Below are positions 54,000 to 64,000 of a stretch of 64,000 nucleotides of DNA, in pieces; within the stretch, counting starts at the first letter, position 1; each line of letters begins with the position of its first letter. Source of the stretch: Anseranas semipalmata (Eukaryota > Chordata > Aves > Anseriformes > Anseranatidae); contig VXAA01000159.1 of the NCBI GenBank assembly GCA_013399115.1, positions 18,748-82,747 of the forward strand. The letters are read 5' to 3'. A program made the position numbers and the translations under genes. The notes under the pieces were generated by a model. That model was given only the letters and a program-made list of their open reading frames with translations. It did no database searches and was not told the origin of the DNA.

Positions 54000-54260
54000 C
54001 CCACTAACAGATCTCCTGCACAGACAAGGAGAAGGATGAGACTGTTGGTGTTGTCTGTGTTCCTGTGAGTGTTCTGAGTACCTGTCTGGAATTTATGTGG
54101 TCAACCATGTATATATGCATACATGTATATATGTGGTGTACATATGTGCTCTGTGTGTGTGTGCCTGATGGAAATAAGTCTTCAACCTTTCTACTGGTAG
54201 GGACCATGGACATGGAGCTACAGTGGCAGCAGCAGCCACTCTCATTCTGATGTATCACAC

Positions 54261-55398
54261 CTAATATATTTTCCCAAGATACCTTCATTTTCTATGTATA
54301 CATATATTCCAAACCAAAATGTTTTATTTGGCTTAAAATATTTGGGTGAGGAGTGAGTGGAAGAGAGCAAAAGAAAAAGGTCAGTTAAATGCATTTTTAG
54401 GTCTTCTGCCTAATCAAATCAACTAGTTTTGTGACCACACTTCTTATTTCTAGGAATCTTTGAAAACTATGGATGCGTTCTCTAAGGCAGGTTCTGGAAA
54501 TCACACCTGCTGTTTGTAGTGTTTAAATTTTTTTCTTCCATCAAGAGACAAATCGATTTATAGAATAAAGTTCATCAGCTGTGTGCAAAACCATCGTAGT
54601 TTAGCAAATGAGGAAATTAGCCCATTAGAGCAATGAAGGCAAAGATTACAGGTAAGCACTGCAGATAAACAATATATTTACTACATCATTGCTTATCACA
54701 ATGGCTTTACTCCCAGACAGCTGCAACTCCACAGCCTACTCTAGTCAAAGTTAGGGTAAGGGAGGGAAAACAGCGTTTCTATAGCAGTTCAAATGGCTTC
54801 CAATGGCTTTTTCAGGCTTTTCCAAATGAATAGAGACCATCATGAGATTATTTCCCCACCAACAAATTTAAATGTCTTCAACAAATTCTCGTCATTAAGC
54901 AACTGAATTTTGTTGTGATTGTTTTCAGATATTGGTGCTCCAAAATGTTGGACCTAAACTCTCTAATACATCCCATGATACTTTCCTATGAATTCTTATT
55001 TAGGAGTCTAGCATTGAAATTACAGCTGAATGTGTTTTTCCATTAAAAACCCATGTTTCGAAGGACACATAACTTTACAAAGAAATTATTTTTAGAGAAA
55101 AATTTTGACAGAGAAAATTTGTTTTTCATGAAAGGAAGGAAAAAAATTTTTGTCTCAAATTATGATGAAATTCTTTTGTCATATTTGATCCACACCAGCA
55201 TGAAATATGTTGTGTTCCTGGCAGCTTTGTATTCCAGGGGTAAAGTACTGCTTCTTTTATAAGCTCCATGATGTAGCTTCTGCTTCTGTTTTGTCAAGAT
55301 ATTAATGTACATATTTAACTATCTACATTGGTGTTCAAGCTTCAAATGTCCTTTTATGGGAATTGCTAAAGTTCTGGGGAGGTCTGAATATTTCCAAA
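54261..55398. other. AT-rich spacer
   Basis: No gene or transposon recognised. The last five bases (CCAAA, 55394-55398) are the left target duplication of the next LTR. Confidence 0.6.
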
Positions 55399-55555
55399 TG
55401 TTGTGGTTTGACCTGGCAGGCAGCTCAACACCACACAGCCGTTCGCTCACCCCCCCTTCTCTTCCCCCTCCCCCCTTGGGATGGGGGAAAAAAGTAAAAA
55501 AAAAAGCTCGTGGGTTGAGATAAAGACAGTTTAATAGGACAGAAAAGGAAGGGAG

Positions 55556-55590
55556 ATAATAATAATAATAATAATAATGATGATGATAAT
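55556..55590. repeat. (AAT)n(ATG)n microsatellite inside the LTR
   Basis: About eight AAT units followed by three ATG-type units, within the R-like middle part of the LTR. Confidence 0.9.
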
Positions 55591-55711
55591 AGAATGTACA
55601 AAACAAGTGATGCACAATGCAATTGCTCACCACCCGCTGACCGATGCCCAGCCTGTCCCCGAGCAGCGGTACCACCCCCCCAGCTAGCCACCCCATATTA
55701 ATTGTTCAGCA

Positions 55712-55719
55712 TGACGTCA
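55712..55719 (-). promoter_or_regulatory. Intact CRE/ATF palindrome in LTR U3
   Basis: TGACGTCA, the full cyclic-AMP response element, conserved in position with the decayed TGATGTCA of the LTR at 41029. Confidence 0.6.
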
Positions 55720-55978
55720 TATGGTATGGAATATCCCTTTGGCCAGTTTGGGCCACCTGTCCTGGCTGTGTCCCCTCCCAGCTCCTTGTGCACCCCCAGC
55801 CTTCTCGCTGGCAGGGCAGCACGAGAAGCAGAAAAGTCCTTGGCCCTGTGTAAGCACTGCTCTGCAACTACTAAAACGTCAGTGTGTTATCAGCGCTGTT
55901 CTCATCCTGAATTCAAAACACAGCACTGTACCAGCTACTAGGAAGAAAATTAACTCTAGCCCAGCTGAAACCAGTACA

Positions 55979-58236
55979 CCAAATATTGTGAATCATTTCC
56001 TTTATAGATGTGTATTTCACCTGTGGGCTGACATGTATGGAAGAGATGGCAGCGTATGACTGAGTGTGGGTCTAACAGGACTCCTGTGTTACCTGCTGAC
56101 AGAGATATTTCCACACTCAGCCCGATGGTCAAGGAAGACTATGGAGAGATGGAAACCAATATAAAGTACTTTCAGGTTGCAGATTAATAACTGAAGTTAG
56201 TCTCTCATGTAATCTCATTAAAGTGTTTAGTAAAGATGCAAAGAAAACATGCAGTTAGAGGCAGCAACTGTATCCTTTAAGAACTGATGAATTTAAAGCC
56301 TAAAATTAATAAGAAAACCTATGAACACAGAGACAGGAAGGTAAGCTAGGTGCTCTGAAAACACCATCAGACATGGAAAAGGGTTGAAATTTAAGAAGAT
56401 GAAGCAGCTTGGATTTCTGAAACTGAAAGCTTACAAGAGAGACATTCACTGTCAACACAGAAGACTCAGGAGGACATAAGGACTTCATTTCAGATCACTG
56501 AGACTACATTTAGAAGGGTCCCAGTTATACCTCATAATCTGACCTCTTTTGTTCATTTTTCTTTGGATAATATGGAAAAGTGCTCTGTGGCTGATTTTGC
56601 TACATATACTGCTTTTTCTTTCCTTTCCTCTTCCTTTCCTACTACAATCCAGTCTGCAGGTAAATGCAGTTTTCCTTGGTTAAGGAACCCTGCCATCCGT
56701 AATCCTTCGAAGACACAATCTCTTGCGCAACTACTTCGCAAAACAATAGCAAAGATGATTTTGCATAGCACTTGAAGTGTAATAATGTAAGCCACTAGAC
56801 GACAGAGGGTTGTGTATTCCTGCAGCTTCGAGATGATTATCATTATCAAGACAACTGCTTTCAAAACTCTTAAAAATGAGAGTTTATAAAAAGACAAAAT
56901 AACATCTTATCCTTCTCACCCTGTCTACAGTATGTACTGTATAAGCAAGTAGCACATCTGGCAGCTGACAAATATAGTTTTTCTCTCTTTAATTATATGT
57001 ATTTTCATGAACAGGAAATGTCTGATTGCAGCATATGCTTCTAGTGACGTGAGTTTTAAAACAAGTATTTAATACTTTGTCATCGGAAAAGCTTGCATGA
57101 CTGATTTGAGGCAGATAATACCCCCAAAATACAAGATCTATTGAAATTTGATCTTACATGGCTGAATCTGTTGGCTATGAAGAGTTGGATTTGCAAATCT
57201 CAAAAAAATAGCCTATTTTATATTAAGAGTCTAGTAAAAAAAAAAAGAGGGGGGGGGCTGTTTTTTTTCCCAAGTCTCTTGGTCAACAAAAATAAAAATT
57301 TTAGATCTAGTGCACTATTGGTTTTAGGCCAAATACTTAAACCTCACAGCCTCACTTATTTAGCAGTACTTGAATCATTGATACACACTAATTGATCTTA
57401 ACTTCATGAAACCAAATTGATCACAATACAAAAAACTATAAATCAGAGTTCATTTATTCACTTACACTGAATAAAAAAAAAATCATAACAAAACAAACAA
57501 ACAAAACATTTACTAGCTAATATGATTAGACAGTTTCTGGTCCCCAAAATGAATGATTTAGAAATATCTCTCCACACTGTATTGTGCAGCATAGATATAT
57601 TCATAAGCATAAAATTTTAAATTTTAAATACATAGATATGAGGACAGTTTAGTAAGGACCATCCTATATCAGATGACTTGCAGAAACTCCTCATGTGCAG
57701 GTATTTATATTTAATAATTATATTTAATAAATATAAATATATATTTAATAAATATAAAAGTATATTTAATACTTTGTATTAAACAAAGATAGTAAGGGGC
57801 AGAAATTAGTCCTACTTTTTTGTTGAGGCATGAGTCACTTCCAATTAAATCACCATCGCCTTTATGACCTTATTCATATAATTTTTCCACTGATGTTTAC
57901 ATAAAAACCTTTCATTAATAACAATGAAAATAAAAATAAATAGGCCTTACAAATAAATAGACACAATCTTTTTTTGAAATGTAAAAATCAAAAGTGAAAT
58001 GTCCTTATTCCGTGTTAGCCACTTCAAGAACTCCCTGAACTCTGAAGTGAATAAATATGGTCTAGGAGGTGAAACTGTAATCCTTGGGTAAATTCTCAGC
58101 TGATGTCAATGTTACTAATGTCAACTATTACAAGCTTTCCAGAAGCAGGGAGTATTTTACTGCAAGAGAATCGACCTTTGCTTGAAAAATCAGGACTATC
58201 ATATTTCTCTCTAAACTTTTAATACATAAAGGACTG
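55979..58236. other. AT-rich spacer
   Basis: Begins with the right target duplication CCAAA. No gene recognised. Contains an A12/G9 tract at 57236-57259 and the decamer repeat at 57707-57771. Confidence 0.55.
57707..57771. repeat. Four exact copies of decamer ATATTTAATA
   Basis: Copies start at 57707, 57720, 57741 and 57762. The last three are spaced exactly 21 bp apart. Confidence 0.85.
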
Positions 58237-58292
58237 AGCAGTATAAATATTATTTATAATAATTAGCAGTATAAATTATTATTTATAATATT
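58237..58292. repeat. 28-bp tandem duplication
   Basis: AGCAGTATAAAT begins both units (58237 and 58265). The 28-bp units differ at a few positions. Confidence 0.9.
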
Positions 58293-58367
58293 GATGCAAT
58301 GACTGTAATCTGATTGTGGATTATAAAGTGTTATTTATTACTAAAAATTGAATTTGTTTTTCTTTAG

Positions 58368-58597
58368 TAGTAGATGTCCCAGTTCTGAGTGATGTTCCAG
58401 TATTATGGCAAATGTCAATGTCAGTAGAAGATCTTATTTCTCAATCTATTTCAGAATCAGGGGCATTAAAGGCATTACATCCACCAGCTGAGTTATTAGT
58501 ATCGTCATGTGGTACAATCAAATTAGGGCATCAGATTCCAGGGCTGGTGATGGCCTTGCCCTCATTTTATTTTATTTTATTTTTTCTATGGAGCAAG
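58368..58597 (+). other. Exon-like open segment, unconfirmed
   Basis: The sequence upstream ends in a good splice acceptor (TTTTTCTTTAG, to 58367). The segment ends at a good donor (AAG, then GTAACT from 58598). Between them one frame is open for 76 codons and has a protein-like composition, including 'SVEDLISQSISESGALK' and then 'HPPAELLVSSCGTIKLG'. The last 45 bases contain an ATTTT microsatellite, which is odd for an exon, so the true donor might be earlier (GTGATG after 58547). I do not recognise the protein. It may be an exon of an unidentified host gene, a pseudogene exon or an old retroelement piece. Confidence 0.3.
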
Positions 58598-58789
58598 GTA
58601 ACTTCAGTGTTACTGAAGTGTAACTTCTATCCTATTCTATTCTAGTATTGAAGTTGTCCCAAGAGAGGAGTCCTTATTGTTTGAAATGAACAAGTACATA
58701 TTGCTTTGACCTGTTCCTGTAATATATCTGTATCTAAATACACCAAACCCTATTTTAGGACGTGGCCAGGCACCTGGTACTTTTCCTTC

Positions 58790-59060
58790 TTCATAGTCTT
58801 CAAGATAATTCACCATGATTTTCTCTCTTCTCCATTTTGCTCATCTGGTTTTTATTACTGTTGGCAGTCTTTCCCAGTGTTTTATTCACTGTCTGCAGAT
58901 GATCCACTTTTGAGAAATGTCTTATGAATCCTGCCTGCTCTAATAGCTCCTTAAAATCCACGTCTCCCTGCAGCACTTGGTCACCAGAATTTCTGTGAAA
59001 ATCTTGTGTCACACTGAGGAGGAGGCTTGAAACAATTTATCTTCCCTTCTCTTCAATTAA
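58790..59060 (-). mobile_element. Possible RTE-type LINE reverse-transcriptase relic
   Basis: The minus-strand frame 58800-59012 contains 'LLEQAGFIRHFSKVDHLQ' and continues TVNK with asparagine and lysine after it. RTE-clade LINEs (BovB and relatives) have an RT block of the form EQAGF, then S-x-x-DH-x-Q, then N-x-x-x-x-K at the same spacing. Upstream the frame contains KLF, the motif expected about 40 residues earlier. Downstream similarity is lost quickly. No 3' end or repeats were found. If real, it is very old and inactive. Confidence 0.35.
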
Positions 59061-59269
59061 CCTTAATGGTATTCAGTGAACAGAAGGGGAAGGGGGAGTC
59101 CTGTATCCTGGCCAGTTACAGTGTAACTCTTTATCAGTTATGCTGGTTATGAATCATTTCAGGAGTTGCTCAGTAGTTTACATTTTAGACTCAAATGCAG
59201 AAAATAGACTAGGAACACAAAACCTTCTCTTTTAGTGAGAGTTACTCGATAGTTTGCATTACAACAGTT

Positions 59270-59850
59270 CCACAATAAATCAAATCAAAGCTCCATCTAG
59301 CTCAGTATGCTGTGTCTGACTTAATCTTGTTATCGTAAGTTTAAGACAAGCATAAAAGCAAGGCCAGGTGTAGTTTAAGACTTCTCTTGGCATACCCTCT
59401 GTTGACTAGCCAAGCTTCCTGACCTGGAAATTGCACTTGGTCAACTACACTTGGTAGTGATCAATACATCCCCTTCATTGAGTATATCTAAAACTTTTTT
59501 TGAATCAATTTATACTGCTGGTATCAAAAGGATTTTTTGGCAAAAAGCTTCATAGTTTCATTAAGAATTGTATCAGAATAGGTTCTATTTTTTAGTTTGC
59601 CTTTGTTTTAGATCTGGTATGTAATTGTTTCATTGAGTGTTCCTTAGTTCTTGCATTCTGAACAAAAATAAAAAATTATTCCCCACACCACTTCTCTATA
59701 TCAGTAATGATTTCATAGATCTCTTTTGTACTTTCCAAACTGAAAAATCTAATTTACTTAGGCTTTCATACATCTGATTACTCAGCTTGATAATTAGGGA
59801 ATTAAGCAGACAGTTTTCTGTCCCTTTTTAAAAATTTAATTCATTATATA
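59270..59850 (-). mobile_element. Very old CR1/L3-type LINE relic, 3' end
   Basis: On the plus strand the order matches the reverse complement of the 3' region of old amniote CR1/L3 LINEs. It starts with 'ctccatctagctcagtatgc' (59291). Next comes 'gtatatctaaaactttttttg' (59482), then the stretch around 'cattgagtgttccttagttc' (59631). Last are 'ccccacaccacttctctata' (59681) and 'atttcatagatctcttttgt' (59710). The divergence is much greater than in the bird-type CR1 copies, so it probably pre-dates birds. No coding frame remains. Confidence 0.65.
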
Positions 59851-62412
59851 ATTTGGTAAATTAAGCCAAGAAGGAGAAGTGTTCATCATCCTGTGCTTAT
59901 TATTCAGAACACATGAAGAACAGGTATGAAATGGCCTGTGCCACATTTCTGCTTCATGTTATAATTGCTAGACTGTTTGTATGTTTAAGTAAATTTTATT
60001 ATAATTTTTATGAGAAATTTCATTCTCATAAATTCATTGTATTTTCTCAATAAACATTTTATCAAAAGTAATATTTCTATGGAAGATACACTCTCCATGG
60101 AGCCAAATTTATGATAAAGTAAAAAATGTTTTGCTGAAACTTGCTCCTGAGTGAACCTACTAACAACTTTGATGAATGGCTAAGAAAAAAAACATTCTCT
60201 CATTTTGTTCCCCCTACATTTGTATTGGACTTAGAATTTGATTTTTAGGCTGCTCTCAAATAACTCAAGGGTGTAAAAGAGCAGAAAAATAACTTAAGGT
60301 CAAGCTGATCTCACACTCTCGCTAGCTTATGCCCAGAGCATATGGCTAGGAGTCTAATCTCTGTAAACTAATCCAAAATCTTGTAGGAGTTAATGAAATC
60401 TGAAAGCTACCTATTACTTTAATGTTTTACTGCGTGTGACATGTAATTCATATAATTGATATTTGTATCAAATAAATCCTGTCACGGGTAGTCCAAATAA
60501 TTTACCTCTGATAAATCTGCCACTTACATGTTTTCAACTTGTCTTCTGTACTGAAGAAAATTTCATTCTTTGAAGAACTATGTTTGGACTAGAGACACAG
60601 GACTGTGTTAGTCTGACGGTACTCTTCATTTACAGAATAGCAATATTTCCATTCCACTGTTCTGTTCCGGTCTGAAGCATTTATTAATGCCATTGTAAAC
60701 TGATATTACATTCTCTTTTTACAAAGGTTGTGTAGCATGCAGAGAAAATGTTTGTTTTGTTTTTGTTTTGTTTTGTTTTTGAATAGTTATAAACATTGTG
60801 TGGGAACTCAGAGCAAAATGGGAGGCTGAGGAAGGACCAACAACTTGTTCAGACCTGTATTGATTTCTCCTTGTGATGGCCAAGTCCCAAGCACCAAGAG
60901 GAAGAAAACTCTGACATTTCATGGACCAATGAATGTTTGGTTTTCTAAGCTCTAGGAGTGCTGAACTAATGTTTTTACACTGTTAAAGACAAAAAGGCAA
61001 TAAACAACTTTAGCCTTTGACTATTAAAGCTGCTGAACTGCTAGCTCTGTTTCAGACCACTTCAGCTTGCACTCTACATGATGAAACTTAAACATGGTTT
61101 GGGAGGTTTTTAGCATGAATTGCTCCCCAAAAGCAGGCAGCATGACAATGAGCCAGGTTTGGCTCCCTCCATCTTACACTGCAGACTTCACACATCCAAA
61201 TGCTCCAACTGTTTTCCTGCCATTCCACAGAGCACACTAGAGGCACTATAATTTCATGCTACAAAAATGGTGATACAAAGTCTGCATTGCTTCAGATAAT
61301 TTAAGCAGTGGAAAATATACCTAAACCACTTATATTATATGTGGAGGTCACAGAGAAGACCATAGAACAATTTCTATGTTGTGTGGATGCAGCCATTCAA
61401 CCAAGAAAATAACCAAACCCAATTGGTGTGGCCGTAAGCCAGTCAACACAATTTGGTCCAGGGCCAAGATCACTGCATACCCCTCTCTTGTTGAGCATGC
61501 AAGTTTTAGTACTGAATTTATGCTTATGTTTTATGTGCTTGCTTATATAATTTTAATCAAGCTTTTAGTCACAATAGCCTTTTTTTATTATCCAATTTAA
61601 TTAAAAGAAATGTTCAGAGAAGTTAGCAAAAGGGAATCTTTGTCATTGAGTTATTTTTGTGCATATGGGGAAAATTGTATTTCCAATTGCGTAAATAAGA
61701 CAACTTTGTTCTTGAGGTTTATCTTACAGAGCAGGGATGTCTTTATTGCAATGAACAATTTGGAGCCACTATATTTGCATATGTTGATAACTTTTTGTTA
61801 CCCTGATAATCATTGCCTATGTTGATATGGTATTTACTATCATCCCACCTGCTGGAGTCAAATTTCCAGTTGGGAAGTCAAGGGATTTTTATGTAGTTTA
61901 CTTATGGAAGTAATATGTGGTAATCCTTATTCAAAACTGCAAGTATTATATGTGTCAGAAAATGAGAATAAGTATTTGTAGCCATTTTTTTCTATTTATT
62001 ATCCATTTTATTAGAAGTGAAGTGTTTATGCTAACAAAGGCAATATAAAATAGCAAATAATATAAAACCAGAGTGGCTATCCATGTATCAATGCATCTCT
62101 GCTAATATCTGTTATCAGAGGATGGGATTTATCTCATCATCTGGCTATCCAAAAGTTGCTTTAATTTAGGCTAGTAATTTAGTCTCTCTTTACAGACAAG
62201 AGAGAAACAGGCAATTCTAGAAGAAGAGTAATTCCATCCACAGATAAATTCATAATAATTTAACAGTGAAATATTTCCCCTTTTTTTGTAGTGAAAGATA
62301 AATATGAAAAAAGTATGCTCATTATCAACCCATGTATTGCAGTCCAGAGATAGAAATCACCCAGAAAATGCGTTTATTTAAAGAATAAAAACTCCCAAAT
62401 GACAGTCAATTT
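59851..62412. other. AT-rich spacer
   Basis: No gene or transposon recognised. A (TTTTG)n array lies at 60751-60780. Confidence 0.55.
60751..60780. repeat. (TTTTG)n microsatellite
   Basis: Imperfect TTTTG units. Confidence 0.9.
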
Positions 62413-64000
62413 CATAGCATCATAGAATGATAGAATGGTTTAAGTTGGAAGGGACCTTAAAGATCATTTAGTCCACCCCTCCCCTTTCCGTGGGCAGGAA
62501 CATCTTTAACTAGATCAGGTTGCTCAAAGCTCTGTCCAACCCAGCTTCGAGCACTTCCAGTGATGGGACATCCACAGCTTCTCTGGGCAAACTGTTCCAG
62601 GGTCTCACCACCCTCAACATAAAAAATTTATTCATTTCATCCAATCTAAATCTACAATCTTTCAGTTTAAAACTGTTGCCCCTTGTCCTTTCACTAGAGG
62701 CCCTGGTAAAAAGTCTTTCTCTTTCTCTTAAGTTCCCTTCATATATTGAAATGCTGCAATAAGGTCTCCCTGGAGCCTTCTGTTCTCCAGGCTAAACAAC
62801 CACAACTCTCTCAAACTTCTTCACAGGAGAGGTGTTGCTGCCTTCTGATCATTTTTGTGGCCCTCCTCTGGACCCACTCTAACATGTCCACTTCTTTCTT
62901 GTACTGGGGACCCCAGAACTGGTTGCAGTACTTTAGGTGGTGTCTGACAAGAGCAGATTAGAGGGGCACATCCCCTGACCTGCTGGCCACACTTCCTTTT
63001 ATGCAGCCCAGGATACAACTGGCTTTCTGATCTGTGAGTGCACACTGCTGGCTCATGTCAAGTCTTTCATCCACCAGTACCCCCAATTCCTTCTCTGCAG
63101 TGCTAATCTCAATCAATTCATCACCCTCTGGATGGCATCCCTTCCCACTAGTGTATCAACTTCACCACCCAGACCGGTGCTATCTGCAGATTCGCTGAGG
63201 GACTCAGTCCCACTGTCCATGTCACCAATAAAGATATTAAATAGTATTGGTGCCAGCATGGTCCCTTGAGGGGTACTTGTTATCAGTTTCCAGTTGGACA
63301 TTTAGCCTTTGGCAGTAATTTTTGGATGCAGCCATCCAGCCAATTCCTTTTCCATCTAATAATCCATCCATCAAAACAATATCTCTGCAGTTTAGAGGTA
63401 AGAATGTTGTGGGGGACAGTAACAAAGGCCTTACAGAATTCCAGGTACATTTCATCAGTTTGTCTTCTGTTGTCCACTGATTCAAGTCACTCCTTCAGAG
63501 AAGGCCATTAGATTTGCACTTGGTGAAGCCATGTTGTCTATCTCTCATCACCTTCAATATTCCATATGCTTCAACATAATTTCTGGGGAGATCTGTTCTT
63601 TGATCTTTCCAGGCACTGAGGTGAGGCTGACCGGTCAGTAGTTTCCAGAGTCCTCCTTATTAACCTTTTTAAAAATGGGTCTGATACTCCCTTTCTTCCA
63701 GTCACTGAGGATTTTGCCCAACTGCCAAGACTTTTCAAATCTGATGTACAGTGGCTCAGGAACTACATCTGCCAGTTCCCTAAGGACTTTGGTATGCATC
63801 TCACTGGGTCCTATGGACTTGCATATAAGTTCAGCTTCCTCAGGTGGTCTTGAACATGACATTCTTTTACAATGGGACAGACTTCATTCCCTGCGGGAAT
63901 GAGGTTCAGAGACTTCAGACATGTAGGAAGAGTGATTGCCAGTGAGAACTGAGACAAAAAAAAAAAAAAAAAAAAGGGTTGAGTACTTCAGCCTTCTCCA
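62413..64000 (-). mobile_element. Long CR1 LINE, minus strand, running off the window
   Basis: The reversed tail (CATAGAATGATAGAATGG at 62421) is followed by the 3' UTR, the C-terminal ORF2 region and most of the RT domain, read on the minus strand. RT landmarks are '[12 protein letters not shown]' near 63690, '[13 protein letters not shown]' near 63430, 'WKRNWLDG' near 63345 and 'TPQGTMLAPILFNIFIGDMD' near 63270-63215. The catalytic motif reads SADST (near 63190), so the second aspartate is lost. About 170 bp are deleted near 63117. The A run at 63956-63975 is expanded. The frame is split at several points. The 5' end lies beyond the window. Confidence 0.95.
63956..63975. repeat. A20 homopolymer inside CR1
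   Basis: A run of about 20 A where CR1 normally has about six, probably from slippage. Confidence 0.85.

Larger units (their letters stand above)
52880..54260 (+). mobile_element. GC-rich LTR-like block, probable avian retroviral LTR
   Basis: A block of higher G+C in AT-rich DNA with plus-strand LTR order. There is a TATA-like TATTTAAG (53425-53432) and, about 108 bases on, an ATTAAA signal (53540-53545). A GT-rich element follows (53585-53610), the spacing of a retroviral R region, then a U5-like stretch with GGCCAGC/CAGCTGC units. A (TA)n(GT)n microsatellite sits inside it. No TG...CA ends with target duplication could be fixed, so the limits are approximate. No retroviral genes are visible. 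It may be related to the block at 9490-10566. Confidence 0.4.
55399..55978 (-). mobile_element. Solo LTR, avian ERVL-type, minus strand, perfect target duplication
   Basis: A 580-bp LTR read on the minus strand from TGTACTGG (55978) to CCACAACA (55399). CCAAA occurs directly before (55394-55398) and directly after (55979-55983), a perfect 5-bp target duplication as in class III elements. U3 has an intact TGACGTCA. The poly(A) region reads CTATTAAA (plus-strand 55530-55537) and then CTGTCTTTATCTCAACCCA, as in the copy at 41029. The middle differs completely from that copy and holds an (ATT)n(ATC)n array. There are no internal retroviral genes, so it is a recombination product. Open frames across it (up to 125 codons) are non-functional. 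Confidence 0.9.

Noticed and set aside
55319..55696. 125-codon minus-strand frame
   Set aside because: It runs across the solo LTR and its microsatellite, and contains low-complexity serine, tyrosine and leucine runs.

Overview
The window looks like non-coding nuclear DNA from a bird. The evidence is the repeat content: many CR1 LINE fragments with the characteristic 3' tail (repeats of ATTCTATG, read as CATAGAAT on the opposite strand), and two solo LTRs of a type I recognise from avian ERVL-like retroviruses. Poly(A)-tailed SINEs and L1 are absent. The species cannot be named from this. The background is AT-rich. I found no host gene I can confirm, no rRNA and no CRISPR array. Most open frames are chance frames or lie antisense to CR1.

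Layout. 1-11.3 kb: a decayed CR1 (1700-2410), a divergent pair of CR1 copies (4088-4648 minus, 4850-6884 plus), a GC-richer patch at 7.1-9.5 kb, an LTR-like block (9490-10566) and an internal CR1 piece (10752-11297). 11.3-31.4 kb: about 20 kb with no recognisable CR1 or LTR, only short tandem repeats. 31.4-39.7 kb: CR1-rich, with a nested pair at 37754-39155 (one CR1 inserted into another, flanked by ATATTT on both sides) that contains a 511-base assembly gap. 39.7-56 kb: a plus-strand solo LTR (41029-41632), an exon-like open segment (43921-44172), a tRNA-like sequence (44415-44487), a possible short solo LTR (46371-46691), an orphan CR1 reverse-transcriptase piece ending at a single N (49369-49604), a GC-rich LTR-like block (52880-54260) and a minus-strand solo LTR with a perfect 5-bp target duplication (55399-55978). 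56-64 kb: an exon-like segment (58368-58597), a possible RTE-type LINE relic (58790-59060), a very old CR1/L3-type relic (59270-59850) and a long minus-strand CR1 (62413 to the window end).

Nothing here forms an operon or pathway. The elements are independent insertions of different ages. The CR1 copies are 5'-truncated and carry frameshifts; in the elements where the catalytic motif can be read it is usually damaged. Most of the value lies in insertion history (nesting, target duplications, modular LTRs), in relics of old LINE/SINE classes, and in a few unexplained open or structured segments. I see no convincing previously undescribed system.
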